Below are positions 26,923 to 40,100 of a DNA stretch of 64,000 nt, one piece after another. This stretch comes from Trichuris trichiura. Lineage: Eukaryota > Nematoda > Enoplea > Trichinellida > Trichuridae. Position 1 is the stretch's first letter. Each line of letters opens with the position of its first letter. The translations under genes were made by a program, and so were the position numbers. The stretch spans positions 124,001-188,000 of the forward strand of contig JBAJFE010000054.1 in the NCBI GenBank assembly GCA_037903355.1. Reading direction: 5' to 3'. The notes under the pieces are model-generated. The model was not told the DNA's origin and searched no databases. It saw nothing but the letters and a program-made list of their open reading frames with translations.

Positions 26923-29900
26923 AACACGCTGTTATAGTCGCCGTTGTATTTCCTATGGCAGTGGATGCCATCCCTTTAGCAAAGGTGCAATCACCTTTTG
27001 TAGTCGCCGATTTGCATTAACCTTCTTACCTTTATGAATAACTTATCGTACCGTTATTTATATATAGTAATATTTTCCTCGGAAAGCTTTTTCTGTAATG
27101 TAATTGCTTTTAAGCGCATGAGCAGAGCTACAGCTGCTGTACAAAACTTAGTGAATGATCTCCTGGTTGTTTAAAATTTGCTCTTTTGCTTTGTTACAGT
27201 TTAACTGCAAAAACAGCATTTATCTGTTGTTGATCGAAATCTCTCATTTCTATCCAATTTGGAGAGAAGTGTGAATGTTCGTTGTTCCGAATTGTTGTGA
27301 CCCGCAGTCTCTTATTTATTTACATAAATTGCCATTTTCAGTTGATTATGCAAGGAAAAATGAGTTGCCATTGCGGGTCTACTGTTTAAAACTGTCCTTT
27401 TCAAGCATGCCTGAAGTGCACGTCCCCTGTTTTTTCAGTAAATATACAATTACCTGGTTTCACCGTAAACTATACAAAGATAGCGAGTATCTATTGTTGG
27501 CACGATGTTGTGACAGCCCATGAAAAATTGAGCTGGTTTAGGTGACAGTTTTTGTTATGTTGCTTTTAACATTCTGAAGTCCCAAAGGAAGGTCTAGCTC
27601 AACTGCGTCATCTTAATGACAAGCATATGAACAAAAAGGATGGTGACGAACAGTATTTCACGTTCGAACACTTTTGGTCTGACCTCTTCTAATATGTACG
27701 CTTGTCCTTTTTCGTAAAGCTATTCTACAGTCTGTATATAAGTCTCAGAAGTGCTGTTAAGTGTCGTTACAGTTGCTGGACTTAGGCTGCACTGGTTCCA
27801 TATAGAAATGGTGTAATACATGTTCTAATCAGAGATGACGAGAAATGAGTATGTAAAGAAGAGGTTTTCTGAAATAGAACAGTATACCAGTAGCGCGTTA
27901 ATATTTTGCTACGAATGTATTCAGGCAAGGCAGAATAATACAACGGACGTAAGGAGCGTTTCTACAAATCGAAGCCACATTAGTAGGTTATTTACAGCTG
28001 GAAGTAATGCATGCTATCAAAATTTTAAAAAGAGTTGCACCGACTCAGTGAATGAAAAGTCCATTAGGCGAGTTTCTGTTGTAGAGGGCGCGACCACTCT
28101 TGCTACTTAAGCATCAAAAAATGATACCGTACGATATGTACCTATCTATCGAGTACTGAGTACTGTCGTTCATTGTATTCTGACTTGCATGTGAAGTAAA
28201 CTTTTGGTTGTGTAACGCTCTTACGATCCTGCTAAACTGTTCTCAGAGATTTACTTTCGTTTCAACTAGTAACTTTCTCAAGTATTGCCTACGTCTGTTT
28301 CATTTACATCAGTAACTGCCGCTTAATGTGGAAATACAGTAATAAACTTTCTTCAAAGTGAGTATTGAAAGACTAGTAAGGTGCACTTGTTGGAGTTCAC
28401 CTCTCTTTCGCAAATGCTACGTACGCTCAACCTCGTTGCATCAGCGGAACAAAGCCACTGGGAAAAAAGTCATACATCAAAGTTAGTGTTAAGAAACTGC
28501 ACTCATCCGACCGAAACCGACAAGAACGGAACCAGAAGAGTCCCTGAATGTAGGGAATTCGTTTAATACTACTACCAGCTTAAAATACCTGCAAAGCTTT
28601 GATAAACAAAGGCAAGAAGGTTAACATGGGTACAATCGTGATGCTGCCATTACGGTCATCATAATTTAATCTTCTGTCTTAGCGAGCATTCTCTATTTCA
28701 AAGGCATATTGAATACCAGCCTACTCGTACGTAAAACTCAAAGATTTAAAAACAGAAATTAATGTTCACTTGACGCGGCTATAGAATCTGTTTTATTGTA
28801 AGAATCTGTAGCTGAAAAATTAGGCGATGAGTGGACGAAGGAATTCTGAAAAACCTAACAAAAATATTAATAACAACGCAAAGCATGTAGAACCGTCAAA
28901 TTGTGTCGCTTATAGTATACTAAACTGAAAGTAGGTTTTGCTTGCAATTCGCAACCGCCGTGTATTCACTGGAGGGTTACACACTCATCAGCAGCAAGAA
29001 AGGGCATAATAAAACAGGCACTGCAGTAACATTTTTTGTCATTTACTGAACTGGAGAAAAAGCGACATTTCTAATGCAGCGTCACAGCAACGAGAACGCA
29101 GCAGCAGGAGGATAGATATGAATTCGTTATTGCCTCTTGGCACACACTGCATCTTTCCATTTCTTTTGTGGAAGAGGTTAACTACGGATAGAATGTTTTG
29201 CCTAGATTATATTTGTTAACAGCTGTTCGACTTTCTAGCTTTTCTTAAGGAATGAACCTGCTTTTTCTTACAATATTTTCAAATACAGAAACTGCTGAGC
29301 AGGGTACATGACAGTAAAAATAAAAAAAGCAACAGACGATAAGCACTTTATAAATTGTCACAAAATGTACCTATATTCAAGCCCGCGAAAGGATAGTTTC
29401 AAGATGAGAAATGAGTTTCAAAAATTTTTACCTGCAAGGCCGCTTATACCAATAAAGTAATAATGTATTTAAGGTTTACGCCTGTTATAATATAACTAAA
29501 ATAATTTATGATTTACAAATACAGTGAAACCTCAGCTGTTACACGACGCAGTCTGGGTAATCGTAAGTTCATTTATTTTGCCTGTGTCTGAACGTTGTTG
29601 AAAAATGAATGCCCCATAACGGGTACAAAAGTTTCCATATTGAACTTGAGTACGCTTCTGGTTGTCTGCTTTTTCTGGAAACCAACGCCCTACGAACGGA
29701 TATATTAGCACTTATTAGAGTAAACGTAGGAATTAATAGTACTTTCAGAATTTTCAGCACCATCCTGTTCCCTCTACTGCGATTTATGCTTCCGAAGGGA
29801 ACACTCTATTCTTGAAGACAAGACAGGATATTCCCGAAAGCTTTGAAAATACCATTTGTCCAGACGTTCTCACTAATAAGTGTTCATTCATCCGTTGGGG

Positions 29901-31141
29901 CAACGTTTGTTTTGGTTAATTTCAGAAACAAAAAAAACAGGCAACAAAATACCGTACTGAAGTTCATTTTAAGTTCATTCCCTCAAGACAAATTTGCCTT
30001 GCGTATACATCGGAAGAATTCCGTCGAAGCAAAAGGAATGCCCTGAGAAGTCAAACATTCTCTTACGTTATCGGAATATTTTGTTTGCATAATAATTTCC
30101 TGGCTTGCGAGAAATAACAACGGTCCAACAAAAGCCACTACAAGTCGCGACAGCTGTAGGTCTATTGCTCTCCCTGAAATATCTGGATGATCGAGGTTTT
30201 GTGTACTGCTAATTGCAACATGACTAGACCAATGTGCCGCGTGTTAAAAGTTTACTTGTACGAAAGACTCGATGCTTCCGGAAATCAAAAACTCCCGTCG
30301 TCCGCGATTTCCATGATGACAAAGAGATTGGATACGTCAGTGAAGAAGAAAAGCAAATTTAAAGTTTAAATAGATTGCGCGGTTCTAACTTCTACCGTAA
30401 TCGAAAGGATTAATCAAGTACAATTTAAAAAACAAAAGAATCAGGTAACAAACTCGAAAAATAAAAACAACAAATTAAAATTAAAAATGCATCACAATGT
30501 ACGAAATCTTTTCTGCGCATACGTGTCTGTCGCATGCACGTTTGACTTCCCAAGGGCAGAGCAGAAAAGCAACATGCATCTGCTATTGCATATTTTCAGT
30601 GTCTGTAACTCTGAAAACAGTCTGAATAGCAGGTGGCGGGATACTAGCAAAAACAAACAATACTATAAGAAGAGCGGTTCATAGCTGTGGCAACGTTCAG
30701 ATCCGTTGCCTGAAACTTGCTGAACTAAGATCACAGCTGCGCAAGACTAAAGTGAGGCAATTTGTTTTTTCAAAAATAATTGAATTGATAAGGTAATACT
30801 GTACAAGCTTGCATCATTTCAAATCTAAGCCTTAATTTCAGGACAAGCAGGATGCAGGTCGGAATTAACTAACAAGCAAACGTCGACGAACTTCATAGAT
30901 ATTAAAGTGAAACCCAATTTCGCTTGGCCTAAATTCACCTTGACTTCTTTACTAGAACGAAATGAAACAAATCATCTTCGCCTTTCTATTTGAAAAGTCA
31001 TCAAAGACTAAAACACTGAATAGAACGAACAGCCGTAAGGAAGCTTAAAAAAAGATAAAGAAACATGGACAGCAACGATGTCAAATTTTGGGTAAAATGA
31101 CTTGGGGAAGATGAGTTTACAAATATCTTTGCTCACAGGAT
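26923..31141. other. Intergenic, no gene recognised
   Basis: Between the convergent SET8 and UBR3 3' ends there are only short ORFs (for example 27275-27523 and 27835-28110) without recognisable domains. A sequence at 29525 (CAGTGAAACCTCAGCTGTTA) after TA resembles a Tigger-type terminal repeat, but no matching end was found. Both genes' 3' untranslated regions must lie here; I saw no decisive poly(A) signal. Confidence 0.45.
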
Positions 31142-34100
31142 TCAAGTTAAAACACTTTGCACGTTCGGATTGCGCATGATCCAGCTCCACCGTTTGCAAA
31201 CGAAATCGAAGCTATGAGAAAGCCACTGACGCTGTAGGAGAGAAAGGCGGTCGTCGCTACGGATCAGTGGTTTTCCTCGTCTAATAAAGAGGCACTGTTT
31301 TCAAAAAAAAATTTAACATCTAACAACTTACCCTAAACCGCGATCTTCCTCGCCATGAGAATCTAAGTAAATGGAACCCCATTCGCAACATCGTCTTTCT
31401 CGGGTAATTATTACAAAAGATGTATTCACTGCAAGGAAGACACCCGTACCAGCGCCGCACTCAAGTGCATGTGCTTCCGCTTCGGTGCGGTTATTTTCTC
31501 GGCAGCAATGATCGCGAAAGCAGACAAGAAGGCCGCAAGCTAAGCAAACCAGAGCTTCGACTGGCGACTGCTTGCAATTTACGCATGGAAAATCGTGGTA
31601 CTTTTGAAAAAATACATCGTAAATTCTCGGCAATTCAATCAACCGAGGCTTCTCGAAAATGTGAGGCTTACAAAGACTAACCTGAAAAGTAAAAACTGTC
31701 GCTCAAACTGATCCTATCTAACGGGCACTTCTTACAAGCTTCCGCGCATTGAAACTTCCAATAAGTCTGACTTCAGTGGACAGATACTCCAGCGCGTTCG
31801 CGCCAAATTTTTCGTCCCAATACGTGCTACGGTTTTTGTCGCTTACAGCCAAACCAAGAGAGTAACTTTTTAAACGCTCCCCATTGCTAAAGATGGTCAA
31901 ATCGGGAAGCGCAGTTTTGGCTACAAACGTTGCCTTCAAGTAGGCAGCAAAGCGCAAAAACCACCTGCTCTTTCTGTCAAAGTCATCATGCAATTCAGAT
32001 AAACACTTTTCCAAACTAAAGCCATTCGCCTGAAAATGGAAATAAAGGTTTAGGCGTACAAGAAGCACTTATTTTCCTTACCAACGATCCTGGCAAATCA
32101 GGTGGCGGGCAAAAGTCGCGAACACGACAAGCGAAATACCGAATCAAATCATCCAATGAACCTGATTGCACCAAGTCCTACAGTAGGCAAACGTAACGTT
32201 GAGAATGAACGTAACCGATGCTTACCGCAGCGGAGACAGGCTCAAAAGCGTTCAGGTCAGATGGACTTAAATGGAGCAGCTTATCAAGGCATATCTGGAC
32301 GGTTAAAACATTCCAAACTGCTCGGCAAACCGCCTCGAAATGAGCTGAAAGTTTGGAATTAAAGTTTGAAACCGCGTTAGCAAAGTTGCGCGCGGTCACC
32401 TGTGGTCACTTTATACTGGCGCAAGATCAAAAAGAATCGGACAAGCAACCATGACATATCGTGTAGCAACAGCGGCACTGACTCCTTGGACTCAGCGCCC
32501 TCAGTGGATTCGGAACGGAGCGGAACGCCCGTAAGACGCGACCACTGAAGGAGGTCTTTATCAACTGCATCATTTAAGCTCATATTCCAAGCTACAGACG
32601 ACAAAGACAACGTCCGAAGAATTAGTTCTGAAAAATGCCACCGTTAGGGTCAGTTAGGTTCGTCGGTTCTAATGCTGTGGAAGTTGCAGAAATTTGTTCC
32701 AGCATTTTCATATGTAAAAGTCGTATCAATAGTTCTTATCGCTTACGCAATAGCTCTAGGAAGCCATCAATATTACTTTGCGCGTTTGCTGAGCTCAGCA
32801 GTAGTTAATTTCCTTGCTTCGCTTTTAAAGGATTCTTGACTACACATGCCATAAATAAAACTGTGCGATTCGAAAGTGTTTCTCTAACAACTCTAAATGA
32901 GGATACGCTGTCAGTACAGTTAGCACTATGTGGACAAGACTAATGATTTAGGACGTTTTTCTTTATAATGCCATAAGAAAAGAAGGACCATAATGAGATG
33001 GATTGCACGCAGAGCCGGACCACAAATCTTAAATTAACATAATCACCTTGTCCAGCTTATCATTGTCCCATTGACATCCCGTATTCCGGATAGATAAAAC
33101 CTAATGTGAATGTCAACACAAACTTGAAGATACTAAGAATTACAAAGAAAAAGAGAGCTTGCATCATGTTTAGCGGAAATCATTTTCTCCGCAATTTTGA
33201 ACATTTTGGTCCCGCGCAATCAGGACGCGGAATTGATGAAAGTGAGAGACCAACTGCACACAGTAGTCACGCGCTTTCACGTAGCTTGAAAATGATTACC
33301 CTAATACCAGAATGTCGCAAATTATTATAAGAAACCCTCGAGCTAAACAAGCAGGTGCTGTATTAAAGAAAAGCAACAAGAAAGCAATAAAAGGTGGTGT
33401 TCTATATTACACTGCACAACTGCACTGCGAGGATTACGAAGTCCAGACGCTCAGGTCTGAAGTGACAATTGCTCGTTCAAAAAGGGCGGAAGGACAAAAT
33501 TAAAGCTATCATGCAACCCTCCGTTACAGTGCTTCTTTTCTTGGCTGCCCTTCTATTGATTAAATCCATTTATTCTACAGTATTCTGTTGCTCTAACAAA
33601 AAAAAGGCTCCTTCATTTTTTTTCTCTTGTGCGTTCAGGAACTTTAAAGGCGCCAATCTTTTTGATATACTTTAAGCGTTTTGCAAAAGGCAGAACTTTC
33701 GCCGGAAGCACTTTCTCCTCTTCCCCGCAAACAAAATAGTGTCCTGCTAAGAATCAGGTTTGTTTTGCTTGGAAACATACAGTGGGATAAATCACATCAA
33801 TTATACGGTTATTCGTTTCACCATCGTATTGCGACTTTGTCAGCTATTCTATATAGGGCAGTCATTCCCAACGGGGGCCCCTGGGGGAGTCCAAGGGGGT
33901 CCTGAATGCTAAGGGGGCCCTTGGGGGTCCCCGGTTGTGAAAATGAGAATACCAGCCTGGATTTTGGATCCATATTCAAACGCTAACGAAGCAGAGACAT
34001 TTTTGCAAGAAGAGCTGATTGAGTTGCAACTGAAGAACTGAAGCCTAAGTTTAAGAGTGGCTTCAGTCATTTCTGGTTGCAGCATCAAATTGCGACACTT

Positions 34101-37100
34101 TACCCTGAATTATGGAAGATCGTTAAAAAGTACCTCGTGCCATTTCCTTCTTCTTATTTGGTTGAACGTGGGTTCAGTGCCGCAACAGATCTTTTGGTTA
34201 AAAAAAGAAACAGGCTACAAATAGCGCAGCGTGGAGACTTAAGATTGCTGCTAACGAATATTGAACCTGACGTGGAAAAATTGGTATTAGGGCACCAGCT
34301 TCAGCCACCACACTGATTTGCCAACATAGCCAACTTTTCCTACTTGTTAAAGTCAAATAGTAAACTTGAATGCAATAATACGATGTTCGGAGAACCGACG
34401 TCCAGCATGATCAACGCATAATACTGTTGTTGTTAACAAGGCGACAAGTACAACAAAAAACAGACGTAGAATTTGACCGTGTGCGGTAAAAGCGCGTTGA
34501 AGTTTCTAACAAACCATTTTCATACACTGCGACTGAAGAGTTAAGTGCCAGTTAGTCACAAGAGAAAAAGAGCGGTTTACTCCCGTTGTAAATAAGAGAA
34601 CGCAGCAGTACCCAAACGATCAGGGCTTTCACAACCCAATTGGATCCGTCGTCAGCGATAGGACACAAACCCTGGGCGAAAGGGAGCACTTATCTAGTTT
34701 CATCGTTAGCGACAGGCCTTGTACCCTGTTGCTGACGACGGAACCAGTTGAGTTCCGAAAGCTCCTATCGTTTGTATGCTCTTACCTTCTTTGACTTACA
34801 ATGGGAATAAACGACTTTTTTTCTTATGATAAAACTGCTAGACCGTATAAAGACGTTCCATCTTCATGTGAGGTAGTCTTTGCAAATCTTGACTACAAAT
34901 CCAATAAATCTTAACAGGAAACTTTTGTCTCACAAACCCATTTTCAAGACGAAGGTTTGGCAGCTGAGCGTGGAAGAAATTTCGACCAATTCCATATGAA
35001 TAAAGAACCTTTTTGACCTACGTTCATTCACTCGGCAAAGAAGAGCAGTTACAGGTCGCCTGAAATACTTAGACCACGCGACTGAAAAACACTGCATACG
35101 TGTCAGGAATTAGATTTAGATTCGTTACTGCCTTTTCCATATGGCACAGACCAGTGCAAAAATCGAACTTTTAAATTGAAGAGTTTTAAAATGCAGATTA
35201 AAAGTTCGTTGTCCGGTTTTCACCAGATCGAAAAGACAACAGCAAAATTCATTGTTGAAATCTTCGGTAAACTGCGTGTCACAGGTACTCTGATAAACGC
35301 GAAAGAACCTAGGGCGAGAAAAGAGAAGAGCACAACCACGAAAGAACGGGAGGGGGCCCTGAGGAGATGTGCGTCTCGAAAGGGGGCCCTGGCGCAGAAA
35401 AGGTTGGGAATCACTGATATAGGGTGTCCTTGAGTCACGCTATTACGAACAAACCCGGGTGAAAAATTTGAAACGCGTAGGTGAGCATGAAATCAAACAG
35501 TCGTGAGCGATTTCACGTTGCGCACAGCATTCTAAGTTTGCTTCAATCTCTGCCGCCTGCTCGCCCCACCGAACGGCATACTAACGGTCGCCTGAGAGAT
35601 GCGCCTTTGGGGACACAACAGAATACCACTCACTGGTATTCTAACTTGCTCAACTTTAAGGTCGCACCGTACTGGCTGAAGTGCGTAGTTAGCCAACCTT
35701 ACAGTCCTCATTACCGACGGATAGTTCTCACTTAGTCAGCAGCAGGAGTAATCTTTTTCCTGTCCCCAACGAGCCAGGTCGCTGTCAACCTCTCGTATCG
35801 TGTTCATAATCTTGTCGGCTATTACAATTTCTGATGAGAGCATTTAGTTGAAATCGTTAGGGAAATTTTAGAACTGCTCTCTTAAGTCGTACGCAAGGTC
35901 TTAGTAGGTGGCTGCGATGCTTCTCCGCTCGTTGTATTAAGACTAGCCTACCTTAAGCCTAGAATGTCCGGCGTTAAGCACAAAGGCCGTGACGATACCG
36001 CTCAGAAGTCAAACAAGCAACTCGCCTTAACGATAGCTACCAAAATTGACATAACAGAATCGGTAGAACGAGACGAGAGAATCGCTGACGTCCGGCGTGT
36101 TCACAATCTGATGCCAATAGTGCAAACCACTTCACTTTTAAAGGCAGCAGGCAGAAGAACGAAGCATTAGTTATTTAAGTGCAACCTGATGGAACATAAA
36201 CAATAAACCATTGCTCTCATAACTACTCTTTCTGCTGAAGTACAGTAGAGCAGCGAGTGGAATATCGATGCTAGATACCATCGAAAACCCTATTATTCAC
36301 GTAAAGCAGCAAAAACGGATGGCAGGGCAACCATCCTTAAATTTTAGCGCGCAAAAAGTAGCTACTGATGCTTCGGTTACACTTCCACGGCTTACGAACT
36401 TTTCGACTTACTAACAAACCTCGGGAGCGCATTTATTCGTAACTCAAGGACTCCCTGTACTGCCCTTATGTAAGCTTAAACCTGAACACGTAGTTGAAAG
36501 CGCGCGTTTCCCAGACATCACGCGAAAAAATAAAACGGCATTATCTTACTGCATTTTTACCAGCGGGACAAACCTGATTATTATTAGTATACTGTAGTAT
36601 TTGCGGGTACTTAGACGATCACATTACGCTTATCTAATGACGCAAAGACCACCTTATTTTGAGGTATAAAAATTGTGTAAGATCTGTAACGATGCGTACA
36701 AATTAAGTGAGGCATTGCAAATGAACAACCGGTAGACATTTGAAGTCGCATCGCATTGCATATTTTCTGCGATGCAATACCCGTTACTGCTCCGACACGT
36801 GTACTTACCATTGCACATTAAGTTTCGATGATTGCTCAAATTGTCCAACAGTGCATTTATTTCGCATGTAGTCCTGAAGGTAGAATTGTTCACGCTATCC
36901 AGAGTAACGACAGCGAGAGAATTACTTGGCCGTATCAACCACGAAGTTCTGGACCACTCCAAGCTCAGCAACGTCATTCATGAGTTCGGGAATTGTATCG
37001 CGCCATAACTGCGCTAAAAAGTCGGCGCAATCGGCAGCGTAGGCGTTCTCCTGAAAGGAAGTTGTAACTGTAATTTTGCAAAAGAGTACTCAGCTTAGCT

Positions 37101-40100
37101 ACTTCAACAGGTTCGCTGCTCAATATGAGCATAATGTCGGAATTTACATCAGGTACGCTCTCCTGAGAATCAGGTATGCGAATTTTCACTAACGGTAGCA
37201 CTGGCATAACGGTATTGCAAATTCGTCTGCAGCACGGACAGAGCATCTCGCCTCTATGGAAGTTGAGAGAGGAGCTGTTCACCTGCGCATTATCCGTCTG
37301 AAGTAAGTTAGCATGGAAGGACGAACGAAGAACCAAATTAGTTAATTCAGATCACTATACCCTCAAACTCGTCATGTACGATGTGCAGCACTTTTGGTGC
37401 ATGAAGTGTCCGCAACTTTGCACGAACAGGGAACCGCGAACTCCGTTTCCGCGAGCTTTCTTACAGACACTCTGCAACTTTACGATACAATTTTCAATAA
37501 GCACCATCAACTATCCAACCTCGTCGAAGTGTACTAAAAGTCCTTCGAGCGCGGCAGCCTGAAGCAAGTCTCGAGTGGGATACTCGGTAGATAATTCACC
37601 CTCTCGTTCAGATGGTACGTTTGAATCCAATCTTTGATGAGATAAAACATTTGACGTCTGCGCATGAACCAGAAGGTATATTGGATTTTGCGAAGAAGTT
37701 AAACTTTGTAGGTTGCAAACGCTGCATTCGTACATTTCGCCATCGTCGGCAGACCTCGAAGCGGACGTCAACTCTTCGCCATCTTCGATTTCCATATTTT
37801 TCTCGTACTGTTCCATTATATCCTTCTGACGAGCTTTAAACTGAGCCATCAAACGCTCTTGACAAGCGCGAGCAGCTTGTTTCCTAGCGAATTAAAATAA
37901 AAATTTAAAGCGCGCTTCCCCTTCTCACCTGTCGTTTGCTTCTTTGCTGCTCTGGTCTGATAGAGACGACGACAAAAAGGCGGAAAGCTCAGAACAAACA
38001 CGATCAATCTCCTGCCGACAGCCATCGTCAAGATGATACGCGCGGTCCAAAACCTTTCGCATGAAGAATGGCCCGTCGCCAACGCGAGAATCATTTTCGT
38101 CTGTTGGCATTTCCTTTGCCGGAACGTAACGTGCCGACGACCCATTCTCGCGACTTAATTTGTCATGAAGTTTGACGAGAATCGAAAGTAAGCTTTCATT
38201 TATAGGTGTCACGTGTGGAACAATCTCAACATCGGGAAGGTCCTGCAAGCTGCCGTCCGCTCTTTTTCTGCAAACAGTGCTTTTGTTATCAAAAATGGGC
38301 GAATTGCTGAATTCTTGCCCGCCCATGGTGCTTTTCGCTCCTTGCAAAGGAGGCGAAGCATTCGATCGTAACTCAACGGGATCATTCGAAGTTGGTGGAG
38401 AAACTTGCGAAATGTCTTCCGCTTCAGCGTAGTTGGATGATTGCAAGCCAGACCGCTCTGAGGAAGTGACGGAAGCTGGAACGGCATAAAACAATCATAG
38501 ATGCTACCTGATGCATCCTCGAGATCAAGGTTCGTGGCAGCAGTGTCCGTACCTGTTACGCTAACGAAGTCCTCCGATGGAAAGTTCGCAGTCAGATCTA
38601 AACAAATCTGATGATTCATACATGCCTGCACTAGTAGTCGTACCGTCAGAAATTTCATCCGTTAGAAGCTCATAGGCTGGCTCTAACTCCATCGCTGTTT
38701 CAACATGGACTCTTGAAACCTGCTGACTCTGTAGGCTGTCTCTATTAGCAGGAGGCTGAGTTGCTCCAATAGGAGGAAACAGTTTTGCAAAATCTTGCTC
38801 CCGCTGCGAAGACGTCACGCTCTGGGATTCATCCCACTGTTTGCTCGTAAAGTAGACCTCCTTGAACGACTCCGGGCAAAGCTGGATCAGCACTGAAATA
38901 CACCGAAATCAGCATCTTTTCAACAAGGAGCCACGTGTCGCACAGTTTCGCAGTCGGTCTGTTGGTGATTCGTTGTTCAATTGATTAACGCTGTCGATGA
39001 AAGGGATGTCCTTGTTAGGCGGACTCTGCGCGCCATCATGCGGCTAAAATTTTAACAATACAAATAAAAAATACGTACTGTCATTAAAAAAGTTCTGCAC
39101 ATTTTACATAGGCATATCCATCCATCACAACTAACTTATTACTAATAAAGTAAAATCTCCCTAATCTGAACGCGTCGGGGCGAGGGGTAGTTCTGATTAC
39201 GGAAAAATTCGAATTATGAAGGCTTACAGTAGGTCACAGAAAAGCAGGTAATGCAATTTTGGATGCATTTTCCTGGCGTCTACAGGGCGATGTCAGCCTC
39301 TGCAAGCGGTGAATAGCTTAACGAGGGCAGTAAAAACCCCGTCTGATTAAGTAAAACGACTGACCAGCAGAAACCAGTTTCTTAAATGGTGTGGACGCAG
39401 TACTGCAAAGCGACATGAAAATAGTTCCCATGAGCATATTTTTCCATATTCATAATTGCCGGCCAGCTATGTTGGCTCGAAAATAAACGAAGTTAGCGGC
39501 CAATTATTGCGTCATATGAGAACAGATTGTAGTTTTAAACGACCGAAAAACACCAAATCTTTGATCCACATTTCTGTTTATTTGGGGAAGCCTAGGTCTC
39601 GAGGTGCCTTGCTGCAATTAACTTATTAGTCGAGATTGGTTCGACAGACCTGTGGATGGCTTGCGCCTATGTTAAGGTATACCGAAAGGACCGTTGGCAG
39701 GTTGTTTACTGCCCTTACAGCCGTTGCCGCCAAGTGACGGTCCGTTTCGCAAATTTAGCCTAATTATCCTAAATGTATACGGTCGTTCTATTGTTCTCTT
39801 CTACGAGTTCAGATTAGAGAGGGATTCGGATTAGGGAGGTTTTACTTTACTAAGTTAGAATAATTGGAGAAAAAGAATACCATAAAAGAACCGAATGCAG
39901 TGAATATGGTTTACTTTAAAGCAATGATAAAACGCTCATTGCAAAACACTCGTTGTGCTTCGCTCAACATTACTACACTAATATATGCCGACGACGGCTT
40001 AGGACCGGTGCGATAGCTCAACCATGTTAATAAAATTTTTTTCATAACAAAAAAGGCGCGCCGTGAGCAAAAAATGAGATCGTTAAACGTAAATTAAGGT

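Larger units (their letters stand above)
33859..35416 (+). mobile_element. hAT transposon with 8-bp target duplication
   Basis: The ends are inverted: CAGTCATTCCCAAC at 33859 and GTTGGGAATCACTG ending at 35416. They are flanked by a perfect 8-bp direct repeat ATATAGGG (33851-33858 and 35417-35424), the hallmark of hAT insertion. Subterminal G-rich stretches (GGGGGCCC runs) occur at both ends. The 1.56-kb element keeps only the C-terminal part of its transposase. It carries a nested hammerhead-like inverted pair near 34.63-34.77 kb. It lies in the 4.2-kb UBR3 intron between exons 36873-36809 and 32627-32400. Confidence 0.9.
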
